Shown here piece by piece: positions 22,103 through 33,769 of a stretch of 64,000 bases of DNA (the stretch's first letter is position 1; every line of letters begins with the position of its first letter). The translations under genes were made by a program, and so were the position numbers. Origin of the DNA: Callipepla californica brunnescens (Eukaryota; Chordata; Aves; Galliformes; Odontophoridae); contig JALIRH010000100.1 in the NCBI GenBank assembly GCA_023055505.1, positions 372,001 to 436,000 on the forward strand, written 5' to 3'. The notes under the pieces are model-generated. The model did no database searches. It saw nothing but the letters and a program-made list of their open reading frames with translations, and was not told where the DNA came from.

Positions 22103-24145
22103 CCAGGCGACTCTGCTGTGGAATTCCCACTCCAGGGGAGCACCCCGTCTTCGGACGGCCCCTGGGCTGGGGAACTTCTGTGCAGAGACCTGTAGCTCCG
22201 AACTCTAGGTACAGCTCGCAGGTAAAGCTACCGGACATACCACTAGAAAGTCCCCTAGGTTTAATGTTAAAACATTGGGGTGATTCTCCCTCTAGACGAG
22301 GAAAGAGTGAGGTGAAGATGGTACATGACTGTATGGAGGTATGGGGAGGAAAGCAGAGAAGGGCAGATCAGCTGTTCTGGCCAGTATTTGGGTCCTTTGA
22401 GGACCGGATCTGCCAGGCTCTAAACGCTTATGCAAATGAAAAACAGCCTTTGAATCTGGAAGATGGTGAGTATGCAAATGATGTGTAGAATCTGATATTG
22501 GAACCTTTCTGTTCCCCCTAATTAAAAAAAGGAATACAACAGAGGAGGACATTATACACTATCCCCCCGCCTTACGCTCCCCCCGAACAGAATCCAGCGG
22601 CTCCGCCGGAGCAAGCTGAATCTGACTTGGGAGATGAACCTGAATGTGAACCCCTAGACTTCCCTAGGAGAAGGATCACTAGAAGGCAAGCTAGGCAGGA
22701 GAGAGGTCAAGGAGGAAACGTTCTCCCTTTAAGAGAAATACCTGTAGCTACCGGAGGATCAAAGCCAGGAGCTGGCTATGTTTCAGTTCCCTTCAACTCA
22801 GGAGATACATAAGGGAATTTCAGAAGGAGATGGGGAATTTGCTGGAGGATCCTTGAGGGGTCTCCGAGAGGCTAGATCAATCTTCAGGTCCCAACCATTA
22901 AACTTGGGATGAAACACAGGCAATTTTGGGCATACTATTTAGAGCAGAAGAAAGGGATATGATCAGGAGGGCAGGTACGTGAATCTGGGATCAGCAACAC
23001 CCGGCTGGCCCAGGAGCAGATCTAAAGTGACCCTTACAGCGGCCCAATTGGGATAATCAGAGCCAGGAACATGGTACTCACATGGCAGATTTGCGAGTTC
23101 TTATTATTCAAGGGATTAGAGAATCTGTCCCTCGGGGACAGAATATCAATAAGGCAAATAAGGCAAGCAACGGAAAAAAGATGAAACTCCTACTGAGTGG
23201 TTAGAGAGACTATGCAGAAATGTACAGTTCTATTCAGGATTAGATCCTGCTACCCCGTGGGGCGAGCTCTCCTGAAAACGCGGTTTGAAGCTAGGTCCTG
23301 GACAGATATTGGAAGGAAACTAGAGAAGCTGGAGGACTGGCAGGAGAGAGGATTAGATGAATTGCTGAGAGAGGCTCAGAAAGTATACGTTAAGGAGAGA
23401 GGAGGAGACTCAGAAGAGGCAAGCTGGAAGTCTGATAGCCGCGGTAAGAGAAGGACAGAAGGGGGCGTTCCAGGCAAGGAGAAGAGGGAATATTCCTCGG
23501 GCAGAAAATGCGCTTCAACCCAAGCAGAACAGACCCAGAGATATGAGGACAGTTGAATGCTTCTACTGTCAGAAAAAGGGACACATGAAGAAAGACTGTA
23601 GAAAGAGAATCTGGGACGAGCAAATGTTTCAGGAGGACTGAGGGGGTCAGGGACTCTATGTGCTGGGGACCTGGGAAAGAAACAAGCCCTTGATAAAATT
23701 GAAATTGGGTTCTCAGCGTCAGGAAATGGAATTTTTGGTAGAGTCTGGGGCAGAAAGATCGACTGTTCAATATTTACCTCGAGGATGTTCTTTATCCTCG
23801 GAAGAGCTACAAGTAATTGGAACAAAAGGGGAACCTTTTATGGTACCTGTTGTAAAGCAGGTAGAAATAGAATCACCTAGCACCTATGGAACTGAGTCTT
23901 TTTTATTGGTACCTGAAGCAGAATAGAATTTGCTAGGGAGAGATTGAATTGTGGAGTTAGGAATACATTTGGAAGTAAAAGATAGAGAATTAACTGTTCA
24001 GCAACGTACTCTAACGATAGAAGATGAGGCTAGAATTAACCCAGAAGTTTGGTAGAGTCCAGAATCAGTAGGGAAGTTAGCCATAGAACACTTTGAAGTG
24101 ATTCTAAAGGACCCAGGCATTCCAATTAGGGTGAAAGGCCTAACC
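22085..24145 (+). pseudogene. ERV-B gag and protease remnant (gammaretrovirus-like)
   Basis: Several broken frames give a class I gag: a matrix-like part (PLGLMLKHWGDSPSRRGK, 22240-22488), a Pro-rich linker (22560-22810), a capsid part with the conserved ETPTEWLERL-type segment (23185-23215), one CCHC zinc knuckle (CFYCQKKGHMKKDC, 23558-23599) and a protease (23667-23926). At the protease active site the expected Asp is Glu (VESGA, 23738-23752). Stops and frameshifts separate all these parts. The element ends at about 24145 where CCCTAA repeats begin, before any recognisable RT. Gag would form the particle shell and the protease would mature it, but neither is functional here. Confidence 0.85.
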
Positions 24146-26275
24146 TTTCTCTCACCCTAACAATCAAAGAAAACCTATTCCTAAACCTAATCCTAAATCT
24201 AGTCCTAACCCTAACCCTCACCCTTAATCTAACCCCAACCCCCACCCAGAAGCTAACACTTAGCATTGTACAATACCTAAACGTACCCCTAATCCTTATC
24301 ACTAAACCTAAAAGGAACCTGAAACATAGTGCTAAATCCGAACCCTAACCCTGAAGACTAACGCTAACAATGAACCAATTCCTATACCTTTTCCTTCCTC
24401 CAAATTGATTCCTAGCACTAACCCTAACCCTACATTAACCCAATCCTAACCCTAACCCTAACCCTAGCCCTAAACTACATTAACCCTAACCCTAACCCTA
24501 ACCCTAACCCTAGCCCTAACCTAACTCTAACCCTAACCCTAACCCTAAACCTAATGCTAAGACTTACCCTACCCTAACCCTAACCCTACCATACCCTAAC
24601 CCTAACCTACCCTAACACTAACCCTAACCCTAAACCTAAACCTAAACCTAACCCTAACCCTAACCCTAATTCCTAACCCTTACCTTAACTGTATCACAAT
24701 CCCTATCCTAATTCTTACCCTAACCCTAACCCTTACCTAACCCTAACCCTAACCCTAACCCTAACTCTAACCTTAACCCTAACCCTAACCCTAACCCTAA
24801 CCCTAACCCTAACTCTAACCCTAACCCTAACCCTAACCCTAACCCTAACCCTAACCCTAATTCCTAACCCTTACCTTAAATGTATCACAATCCCTATCCT
24901 AATTCTTACCCTAACCCTAACCCTAACTCTAACCTTAACCCTAACCCTAACCCTAACCTAACCCTAACCCTAATCCTAACCCTAACCCTAACTCTAATTC
25001 CTAACCCTTACCTTAACTGTATCACAATCCCTATCCTAATTCTTACCTTAATCCTAACCCTAACCCTAAACCTAACTCTCACCTTAACCCTAACCTAACC
25101 CTAACCCTAACCCTAACCCTAACCCTAACCCTAACCCTAACCCTAACCCTAACCCTAACCCTAACCCTAACCCCAACCCTAACCTAACCCTAACCCTAAC
25201 CCTAACCCTAACCCTAACCCTACCCTAACCCTAACCCTAACCCTCTCCCTAACAATAAATTTAACCTTAACCGTAACCCTAACCCTAACCCTAACAATAA
25301 ATTTAACCTTAACCCTAACCCTAACCCTAACCCTAACCCTAACCCTAACCCTAACCCTAACCCTACCCTAACCCTAACCCTTACCCTAACCCTAACCCTA
25401 ACCCTTACCCTAACCCTAGCCTAACCCAAACCCTAACCCTAACCCTACCCTAACCCTAACCCTAACCCTACCCCTAACCCTACTTTACCCTAACCCTAAT
25501 CCTAACACTAACTCTAACTTTATTCCTTACCCTAACACTAATCCAATCCCGAACCCTAACCCTAATCCTAGCCCTAACTCTAACTTTATTCGTAACCCTA
25601 CCCCTAATCCAAACAATAACCCTTACCCTAATCAAACCCTATCCCTATTCCTAACCCTTACCCTAACCGTATCACAATCCCTATCCTAACTCTTACCATA
25701 ACCCAAACCCTAACCTAACCCTAACCCTAACCCTAACCCTAACCCTTACCCTAACTCTAACCCTACCCTAACCTTAACTCTACCCTAACCGTATCCCTAC
25801 CCTAACCCTAACCCTAATCCTAGCCCTTACTCTAACTTTATTCCTAACCCTACCCCTGATCCAAACACTAACCCTAACCTTAATGTAACCCTAACCCTAT
25901 TCCTAACCCTTACCCTAACTGTATCCCATTCCCTATCCTAACTCTTACCATAACCCTAACCCTGATGCTAATGCTAACCCTAACCCTGAATCTAACCCTT
26001 ACCCTAACCCTATCCCTTACCCAGAAGCTAACACTTAGCGTTGTACAATACCTAACCGTACCCTAACCCTATCCCTAAACCTAAAAGGAACCCAAACTCT
26101 AACCCTAAATCTGTCCCTGAGCCTAACCTTCAACCTTACCCTAACCTTAACCCTAACCCTGTTCCATTCTCTAAACATATCTGTAAGCATTACCTTCATC
26201 CTAACTCAAACTCTACCCTAACCCTATCCCTTTGACCCCAACACAAAACCCAGATTGAGCCTGACCCTAACCTAG
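24146..26275 (+). repeat. Telomere-like array 2 (CCCTAA on plus strand)
   Basis: Mixed perfect and degenerate CCCTAA repeats. The most regular stretch is about 25096-25172, with roughly a dozen perfect hexamers. Recurrent inserts such as TTCCTAACCCTTACCTTAA (near 24670, 24860 and 25000) and AACAATAAATTTAACC (near 25250 and 25292) show higher-order duplication. It starts where ERV-B stops. Confidence 0.95.
24231..24440 (+). repeat. Non-telomeric block shared with array 4
   Basis: This block, including CAGAAGCTAACACTTAGCAT and CAATTCCTATACCTTTTCC, is nearly identical to 35775-36060 except that about 120 bp are missing here. A more diverged version lies at 26028-26110. Confidence 0.85.
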
Positions 26276-27765
26276 GTAGCATAAAGTGTATGTAGGGTGA
26301 ATTTGAGTTTTAGGGTCAAAGTTAAATTGTTAGTTTTAGGGTTAGGGTGAAGGATTGCTTTAGTTCTAGTATTAGGGTGTTTGGGGTTAGGGTTAGGGTA
26401 AGGATTTTGGAGTGGATTAGGTTTAGGGTCAGGTTTGGGGGAGTTTTGGGGTTAGGGTTAGATTTAGGATTAGGGTTAGCAAAAAAGGTGTTTTAGTTTT
26501 AGTTCAGGTTAGTGCTAGGATTAGGTTGAGTGTTCTTGTGAAGTTTAGGTTTAGGGTTAGGTTTAGGTTTAGATTGAGGTTTAGGGTAAGGAGTAGGGTT
26601 CATTTGACTTTTAGGGTCAGAGTAGAGTTAAGTCGTGTTAGGGTTAAGGTTAAGAACAGGATTCAGATTCCAATTAGGTTTTGGGTTCCTACTAGGGATA
26701 GGCCTCAAATTAGTGTTAAGGTTAGGGTTAGGGTTAGGTATAGGGAAAGGGTTAGTGTTAAGGCCAGGGCAAGTGTATGGTTTAGGGTAAAGATTGGATT
26801 TAGGGTTAGGTTTAGATGTAGGTTTGGTTTGATCGTTAGGGTGTGAGAAGGCACCGGCCTTGGATTTCATTTGGAGATTGGGTAAGGTTTAGGAATAGGA
26901 ATAACATTGGTGTTTAAAAGATGATTAGTGTTAGTATCAGGGAGAGGGTTACGGTTAGAGTTTAGTTAGGGTTGTTAGTTTTAGAGTGAGGGATAGGGGT
27001 ATGGTTTGGTCTAGTACTTGGGTTAGGGTTTGGGATAGTCCTAGTATTAGTGTTAGGGTTAGGGTTCCGTTAGGGTTGTGGTAATCTGATGCTAGGTGTC
27101 GGGATTAGGGTTGTGCTTAAATGTGGGTTTGGTTTGAGGGTCAGAGTTAGGGTTAGGGTAGAGTTAGAATTAGGGTAAGAGTTAGGATTAGGTTTAGGAT
27201 TAGGATAAAGATTAGGTTAGGATTAGTGTTGGCTTTAGGGTTGTGTCTGGGAGAAGGGTTAGTGTTAGGGATAGACTTAGGGTAAGAGTAAGTGTTAGGA
27301 ATAGGCATAGGTTTTGGGAAAGTTTCAGAGTTTGGACTGGATTTATGATTAGGGTTAGGGACAAAGATTTTTTGAGATTTGTGATTAGATTTAGGGAGAA
27401 AAGTAGGCTGACTTGTGGTGTTAGCAGTAGGTTTAGGTTTAGGTTTAGGTTTAGTATTCCATTTGTATTTACTGATCGAGGTTGGGTTAGTTGGAGTGTA
27501 AAGGTCAGAGTAGGGTTAGGCCTTGGGATAGGGTTAAGGTTTGGAATAGGATTAGGATTCAAATGATGTTACGGGTTGGTGTTAGGGTTAGGGAAAGGTT
27601 AGGATCAGGGCTGAGGTCAGGGTTAGGTATAGGAAAAGGGTTAGTGTTAGGGCTAGGGCAATTGGAAGGGTTAGGCTTAGGCTTAGATATTAGGGTTAGG
27701 TTTAGGCGGAGGTTTGGTTCGAGTGTCAGGGTGAGAGAAGGGGTAGGCCTGGGGTTTGGTTTTGG
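26276..27765 (+). repeat. Degenerate telomere-like array 3 (TTAGGG on plus strand)
   Basis: The polarity switches from CCCTAA to TTAGGG at about 26275 across a short non-telomeric stretch (CCTAGGTAGCATAAAGTG). The array is heavily diverged, with phrases resembling array 1 (for example GAGTGTTCATGTTAG-like variants). It ends where ERV-C pol begins. Confidence 0.95.
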
Positions 27766-27799
27766 GTTACATCATACAAATCATCCCATACATTAGCTG

Positions 27800-29440
27800 G
27801 GGTGGGAGGTGCAAGGAACAGCCAGCAAAGTGCTGAGTTCATTCCAATCAGAGGACCTGAAGATCGGGTAGCTACTATCAAACAGTTTGTGTTGCCAATT
27901 CCGATGATATTTATGGGGCCCTGATGTTATGGTTCAGTGGGGAGTCACTATCAAGTCAGATTTTCGGGAGGGGCCATTGAGAGGTGCGACGCCCTTAAGC
28001 TAATATGGAAAGCAGATACCCCTAGATGGGTGGATCAATGGCCCCTTCCGCTAGAAAAACTTGGCGCCCTCCAAGACTTGGTAGCGGAACAATTAGCAAA
28101 AGGACATACTGTACCTCCACTAATCCTTGGAACTCACCTGGATTTGTCATTAAGAAACAAACTGGTCAATGGCGCTTGTTCCATGACCTCAGAAAAATGA
28201 ATGATGCTATGGAAAATATGGGAGCCCTTCAACCAGGCCTCCTGTCACCCACTATGATTCCCCGAGACTGGCATTTGACTGGCACTGATCTTCAAGACTG
28301 CTTTTTTAATAGTCCATTACACCCTGAGGATGCCCCTCCATTTGCTTTTTCAGTTCCAAGCATCAACATGCAAGCCCCGTTGCAGAGATACCAGTGGGTT
28401 GTGCTGCCACAAGGAATGAAAAATAGCCCCACCATTTGTCAGTGGTATGTAGCTAAAGTGCTTAGCCCCATTCCAGACACAATGCCAAATGTTTTATTGT
28501 ATCATTAGATGGACGACATCTTAGTAACCGCGCAACATCACGAGATCATGGAGGAAGCAGTAGCCCTCCTTACAACTGCTGTTAATTCGGCAGGTTTCTG
28601 TATTGCGCCTGAAAAAATGCAGAAAATATCACCATGGAAATATTTAGGCTGGTGCATCAGAGCCCAGACTATCATTCCCTAGCCCTTACAAAGACAAACT
28701 GATGTGAAAAATTGACACGATGTACAAAAATGGTTGGGATCAATTAACTGGGTCTGAGCGCTCTTGGGTATCTCTAATGCAGACTTGTATCCTCTTTTGG
28801 AACTACTGAAAGGGGATTCTGATTTACACTCTCCCTGCCGTCTTGGCTCTGAAGTGGCTAGTGCCTTGCAAAAAGTTGCTGCAGCTAGCACTAACAGACA
28901 AGCTCATCGGTGTGCCCCGGAGTTACCTTTTTTTCTAATGATCCTCAACCCTGCTCGACAACCTCATGCGCTAATTTTTCAGTGGGATTTTCAAAGGCCA
29001 GACCCACTATTCATTATTGAATGGATTTTTTTGCCAAACCAGTTGACAAAGACAATCCTGACACAGCATGAGATGTTTGCTTCCCTGAGAATCAAAGCTA
29101 GGCAGCGCTTGCTGATGTTATCAGGGGTAGACTTTTCCTCTAGTTGTTTACCTGTGACAAATGTGTATTTACAATGGCTTGATCAGCAAGCAGATGCCTT
29201 TAGCATGGCATTGGCAAGCTATACAGGCAGCCTTACTTCCCACGCACCGTCACACAAGCTATTGAACCTCAATGTTCACTTCACATCCACACCAAAAAGA
29301 AGTGATCAGCTGCTGCAGGCCCTTACCAGATTACGGATGGGTCTGGAAGATCACACAAATCAGTTATTTGATGGTGGGATAATCAACAGAAGCAATGGGA
29401 TTCGGATATTGAAATTGTTTCTGGTTCTCCACAAATAGTG
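27800..29440 (+). pseudogene. ERV-C pol: reverse transcriptase and connection
   Basis: The RT core is split over at least three frames. Recognisable parts are WPLPLEKLGALQDLVAEQL, the PWNSPGFVIKK box, the LTGTDLQDCFF segment with the first catalytic Asp, LPQGMKNSPTICQ and MDDIL. The tyrosine codon of the YMDD box is a TAG stop (28506-28508), immediately before ATG GAC GAC. Further stops lie near 28679, 28712 and 28755. The later part (LQKVAAASTNRQAH onward) is the connection domain. Family role: copying genomic RNA; it is inactive here. Confidence 0.85.
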
Positions 29441-30705
29441 GAACCAGCTGCTGTTGTCCGAGTTTTTTGGAAATGGTCCACACCTTTCAATCCTATTACC
29501 GACTCAGCTTCTGTTGCAGGAATTGTTCAGCGAGCAGAAGCATCCATATTACGCAATATTTCTCACTCTTCATTGTTTATTTTGTTCCAGGAACTTTTTT
29601 TTTTTTAGACTCCCACACTCATCCTTATTTTGTAATGCACATCCGCTCACACACATCTTTACCTGGTTTCACGGCAGAAGGGAATCTCAAGCTGATATGT
29701 CCGTGTTTTACCAGACCGAATAGCGCAAGCTAAACTTAGCCACTCCTTCTTTCATCAGAATGCTGGAGGTCTTAAACGACAGTCTGGGCTTACCTCCCAA
29801 CAAGCATCAAACATTACAGCGGTATGTCCCGACTGCCAGAGGCATTCTTTCCCATCAATAGCAGGGGGGGTTAACCCCAGAGATCTGCAGAGCCTCCAGC
29901 TATGGCAAATGGATGTCACACATTACCCATGGTTTGGTAAGCTGAAATATACACATTCCTCAATTGATACTTTTTCCGGAGCATTCTTTCCCATCAATAG
30001 CAGGGGGGGTTAACCCCAGAGATCTGCAGAGCCTCCAGCTATGGCAAATGGATGTCACACATTACCCATGGTTTGGTAAGCTGAAATATACACATTCCTC
30101 GATTGATACTTTTTCCGGAGCTTTATTTTCCTCTTGTCATACAGGAGAAAAGGCACGAGATGTTCGCAAGCGTTTGCTGCGTGCTTTTGCTACATTAGGT
30201 ATCCCTTCCCAATTAAAAACAGATCATGGTCCTGCATATACCTCTGCTGCGACAAAAGCCTTCCTGGATTCTTGGGGCATTATGCACATCACCGCGATCC
30301 CTCATTCCCCTCCAGGTCAATTGAGCGGTCACACCAATCTTTAAAGCGTCTATTAGCACAACAGAAAGGGGGAATGGGAGCTTCCCCTCCTGAGGAGCGA
30401 CTACATAAAGCTCTTGATGTTTTCACTTTTTGAATTCTTCTCTGCTAGATACCAATCCCCCGATAGTCCGACATTTTAGTTCGAATATCACATTGGAAAG
30501 AAGAATCAAGGCTCCGGTGTTGATTCGCCACCCAGAAACAGGTATGATAATGGGGCCATATCCTCTTGTCACATGGGGGAGAGGTTATGCTTGTGTCTCC
30601 ACAGGAAAAGGCCCCAGGTGGATTCCTGCGAAGAACGTGAAACCATACCGGGAGGAACAGACTTCGTTGACAACAGATGAAAACACAACCAAGGAAGGAT
30701 GAGAC
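29441..30705 (+). pseudogene. ERV-C pol: RNase H remnant and integrase
   Basis: The RNase H region (29441-29600) is too decayed to show its catalytic set. The integrase has an HHCC zinc-binding segment (FHQNAGGLKRQ ... CPDCQ, 29752-29840). Its core has the first Asp in WQMDVTH and the second in KTDHGPAYTS. One base appears to be missing near 30317-30325, so the catalytic Glu lies in a different frame from the two Asp residues. The C-terminal DNA-binding part (GPYPLVTWGRGYACV) is open up to 30705. A 139-bp tandem duplication falls in the core. Integrase inserts viral DNA; this copy is non-functional. Confidence 0.85.
29842..30119 (+). repeat. 139-bp tandem duplication inside integrase
   Basis: 29842-29980 is followed directly by a near-perfect copy at 29981-30119; I see one clear difference (CTCAATTG versus CTCGATTG). 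A length of 139 is not a multiple of three, so it also shifts the frame. Confidence 0.95.
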
Positions 30706-30734
30706 CAGCTACTGTATGGACTTGACTTCTTGAA

Positions 30735-31862
30735 ATGTCAGGACTCTCTACTGGTTTTATTACCCTCCCAAAAACGAATGTGTGGCTTACACTTGCTAAT
30801 ATTACTCATCAGGAAACACTTTGCTTAGCCACTGCAACTGCGCAAAATCCCTTCTCTACCCGCTTGGTGGGCTTTCCCATAGACGAGTGGCCAATCCCTG
30901 GTCCCTCACGAGCAATCTTTACTGGCACAAATTCAGTAGATAATTGGGATGGATGGGTTCCATATCTTCCGTCTGCCGAATTAGAGCCACAAGAAATAGA
31001 TTTCTTAGGATCTATAAAAATGGACTTCTGCCTGAGATTCCATTCTACTGGAAAAAATAAAACCAAACTATGGGATGTCAGTCCCGTAGACGCAGCCATC
31101 AATAACCAAACTCTGTGGTGTAATTACACCTCACCCAGCCTTTCAAAATCAGTAAATGCTCCTTTACAGTTACCAGATGGAGTTTTCCGTAGTTGCGCTG
31201 ACCGGGCATGGCCTGCCATTCCTTCTTACATTAGAGGTGGGCCATGTAGTCTCGGGCGTTTAACTATCCTTACCCGAAATGAGACAACTGTCTTGCAGTG
31301 GAGAAAGAAATATTCTCATCACCGTTTTAGGAGAATGACCCACACCTTCAGATCAGATTGTGATGATAACATGAAGTTTTGGAACAGGGAGACCATAGGA
31401 GTCGTTTCCTTTTTCACACCGCAGGTTGCTGTTGCTAAAGCTTTGGCAACACTGAACAAACTGGCTTCTTGCTTAGCAAAACAAGGAAATGCCACTAGTT
31501 TAGCTTTAACAGGTCTTTTACTTGATGCGGACAGTGTCAGACATGCTGCGCCACAAAATTGCGCTGCTACTGATTTCCTACTTCTGGCGCAAGGCCATGG
31601 CTGGGAGGATTTCGAAGGAATGTGCTGCATGAACCTGTCAGAACATTCCGTTTCAATTCAAGCAAGTATCAAGACCATACGGGATGGAGTGAAGAAACTG
31701 CAGGAACAGAGGGATTGGGACTGGTTGGACAAATTATTCTCGGGATGGGGGTCTCACCGGATGGCTCCACAGTATCTTAAAAATGATGTGCTACATTGCG
31801 ATGATCGTTGTAACGCTTTTGCTGTTACTTCCTTGCATTTTACAATGTGCGCAAAAAGATGA
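30735..31862 (+). pseudogene. ERV-C envelope remnant (SU and TM)
   Basis: An open frame of 375 codons in env position, between integrase and the polypurine tract. The N-terminal two thirds look like a surface subunit with several N-glycosylation sequons (NIT, NKT, NQT, NYT, NET). The C-terminal third has a TM-type helical region followed by the CX6CC area, of which the first Cys is Trp (31602-31604) while the CC pair is kept. No signal peptide is visible at the ORF start; the true start may lie upstream or be spliced. The membrane anchor is encoded in a different frame after a shift near 31750, so the ORF ends without an anchor. Env mediates attachment and fusion; this copy cannot be expected to work. 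Confidence 0.8.
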
Positions 31863-31893
31863 TTGACAATGCTACAAAGAAAATATTCATAAC

Positions 31894-31912
31894 AGAAAGG
31901 GGGAGAAGTGGG
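31894..31912 (+). other. ERV-C polypurine tract
   Basis: AGAAAGGGGGAGAAGTGGG, an uninterrupted purine run immediately before the 3' LTR, in the position of the plus-strand primer. Confidence 0.85.
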
Positions 31913-32275
31913 TGATGGCAAAAGTGGGAGTCAGACGGAACTGTTAGCTAAGCAGGAATCAGGCCATAAACCTTGGACGTAGGCTGTGTAAAGATAAGCT
32001 GATAAGCTTGAGACAACCATGTCTAAGGAGTGAAAAGAAACAGAAGACAGTAATGGATAGCAATAAGAAACTGTTTGTTTAGATGACTAGGAGTGTTTTA
32101 TATTCTTGACCTGTTAACACTGAGGAGTGTAAATTCCCTCAATTAGATCCTTGTAGCTTCCCCCAGTTAGATCCTAACACACACTGCTTCTCTGTCTATC
32201 TAAGCTTTGAGTTGTTGCTTAATAAATGGAACATTAGCTAGCATCAAGCTGGGTTCCCGACCCTTCATTGTAACA
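31913..32275 (+). mobile_element. ERV-C 3' LTR (363 bp)
   Basis: Starts TGATGGC right after the polypurine tract and ends TTGTAACA. An AATAAA signal lies at 32221-32226, about 50 bp before the end. It shows no clear similarity to the LTRs of ERV-A or ERV-B. The 10-bp satellite begins at the next base. Confidence 0.8.
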
Positions 32276-32408
32276 GTCTGTGGGTCTCTCTGGGTCCCGC
32301 TATGGGTCCCAATATGGTTTGCTGTGGGTCACTGTGGGTCCTGCTATGGGTCGCTGTGGGTCTCTATATGCCCCAGGAGATCCCTAAGGGGCTGCAGTTC
32401 CCCTCCAC

Positions 32409-32430
32409 GCCACCAGGGGAGGGGGCGCTC
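32409..32430 (+). promoter_or_regulatory. CTCF-like motif, unit 1 (interrupted)
   Basis: CCACCAGGGG followed by an extra AG before GGGGCGC; the insertion breaks the usual spacing of the CTCF core, so this copy is a weak candidate. Confidence 0.3.
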
Positions 32431-32721
32431 TCACGTGATGTCTCTGTGCCTTCCTATTGCTCTCTGAGGTTTTCTATGGGTCGCTGTGGGTCCCGGAATG
32501 GGTTGCTTTGGGTCAAGCTGTGGGTCACTGTGGGTCGCTGTGGGTCTCGCTATGGGTCACTGTGGGTTGCTGTGGTTTGCTATGAGTCTCTATGGGTTGC
32601 TGTGGGTCGCTGTGGGTCACGCTATGGGTCCCAATAGGGTTCGCTGTGGGTCGGTGTGGGTCCTGCTATGGGTCTCTACGTGCCCCAGGAGATCCCTAAG
32701 GGGCTGCAGTTCCCCTTCACG

Positions 32722-32735
32722 CCACCAGAGGGAGC
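32722..32735 (+). promoter_or_regulatory. CTCF-like motif, unit 2
   Basis: CCACCAGAGGGAGC, close to the CTCF core consensus CCACNAGGGGGCGC and allowed by known variants (AGAGGGAG is tolerated in some sites). Confidence 0.45.
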
Positions 32736-32968
32736 TCTCACATGATGTCGCTGTGTCTCTACGGCTTCCTATTGCTCTCTGTGTTTTCCTATTGGGCGCT
32801 ATGTGTCGCTATGGGTCCCAATATGCTTCGCTGTGGGTTACTGTGGGTCACTGTGGATCGCTATGGGTTGCTATGGATCGCTTTGGTTTGCTGTGGGTCC
32901 TGCTATGGGTCTCTGTGGGTCTCTAAGGTTCCCAATGGATCCCTAAGGGGCTGCAGTTCCCCTCCACG

Positions 32969-32982
32969 CCACCAGGGGGCGC
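32969..32982 (+). promoter_or_regulatory. CTCF-like motif, unit 3 (full core match)
   Basis: CCACCAGGGGGCGC is an exact match to the vertebrate CTCF core consensus. The immediate surroundings (TCCACG before, TCTCACGT after) are the same as in the other three units. Confidence 0.6.
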
Positions 32983-33755
32983 TCTCACGTAATGTCGCTG
33001 GGTCTCTAGGGCTCCTTATTGCTATCAGTGGTTTCCTATTGGGCGCTATGGGTCGCTGTGGGTCACTATGCGTCGCTATCGATCTCTGTGGGCTGCTACG
33101 TTTTGCTGCGGGTCTCTATGGGACGCTATGGGTCACTGTGGGTCTTGCTATGTGTATCCATGGGTCGCTATGGGTCGATGTGGATCGCTATAAGTCTCTA
33201 CATGTTGCTAAGGGTTGCAATGGGTCGCTGTGGGTCATGCTGTGGGTGTCTGTGGGTCCAGCTATGGGTCATTGTGGGTCGCAGTGAGTCGCTACGGGTC
33301 TCTTCGGGACGCTATGGGTCACTCTAGGTCCTGCTATGGGTCGCTGTGGGTCGCTTTGGGTCTCTATGGGTCTCAGTGGGTCTCTGTGGGTCACTGTGGG
33401 TTGCTATGGGTCGGTGTGGGTCGCTGTGTGTCGCGGTGGGTCGCTATCGGTCACTATTGGTTGTAATCGGTCTCTGTGGGTTGCTGTGAGTCGCTGTGGG
33501 CCCCCCTATAGGTTGCTGTGGATCGGCTGGGTCGCTATGGGTTGCTGTGGATGGCTGTGTGTCGCTGTGCCTCTATGAGTCGCTATGGGTTGCAGTGCGT
33601 CGCAATGGGTCAATGTGGTCTGTTACGGGTCGCTGTGGGTTACGCTGTGGGTCCCAATATGGTTCGCTGTGGGTCAGTGTGGGTCCTGCTATGAGGCGCT
33701 GTTGGTCTCTATGTGCCCCAGGAGATTCCTAAGGAGCTGCAGTTCCCCCTCCACG

Positions 33756-33769
33756 ACACCAGGCGGCGC
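33756..33769 (+). promoter_or_regulatory. CTCF-like motif, unit 4
   Basis: ACACCAGGCGGCGC, two positions away from the core consensus and still within the range of known sites. Confidence 0.4.

Larger units (their letters stand above)
27766..32275 (+). mobile_element. ERV-C: 3' half of a class II-like endogenous retrovirus
   Basis: The order on the plus strand is the end of protease or start of pol, RT, RNase H region, integrase, env, polypurine tract and 3' LTR. The 5' LTR, leader and gag are missing; array 3 abuts the broken left end. RT and integrase resemble betaretrovirus/ERV-K-type and alpharetrovirus-type sequences, while env has a gamma/alpha-type CX6CC region. Such mixed ancestry is known among avian ERVs. 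Many stops and frameshifts make it inactive. It is a different family from ERV-B, so the two halves are not one element split by telomere repeats. Confidence 0.85.

Noticed and set aside
24146..26275. A true chromosome end
   Set aside because: Perfect hexamers occur only in short runs, the array is flanked by ERV sequence and an inverted array, and sequence continues on both sides, so it is interstitial.
20002..27796. Frames rich in RVRVRF or PNPNPNP within the telomere-like arrays
   Set aside because: Direct translations of degenerate TTAGGG/CCCTAA.
21625..32275. ERV-B and ERV-C as two halves of one provirus split by telomere-like DNA
   Set aside because: The two LTRs are unrelated, ERV-B is gammaretrovirus-like with a His primer site, and ERV-C pol is class II-like, so they are different families.
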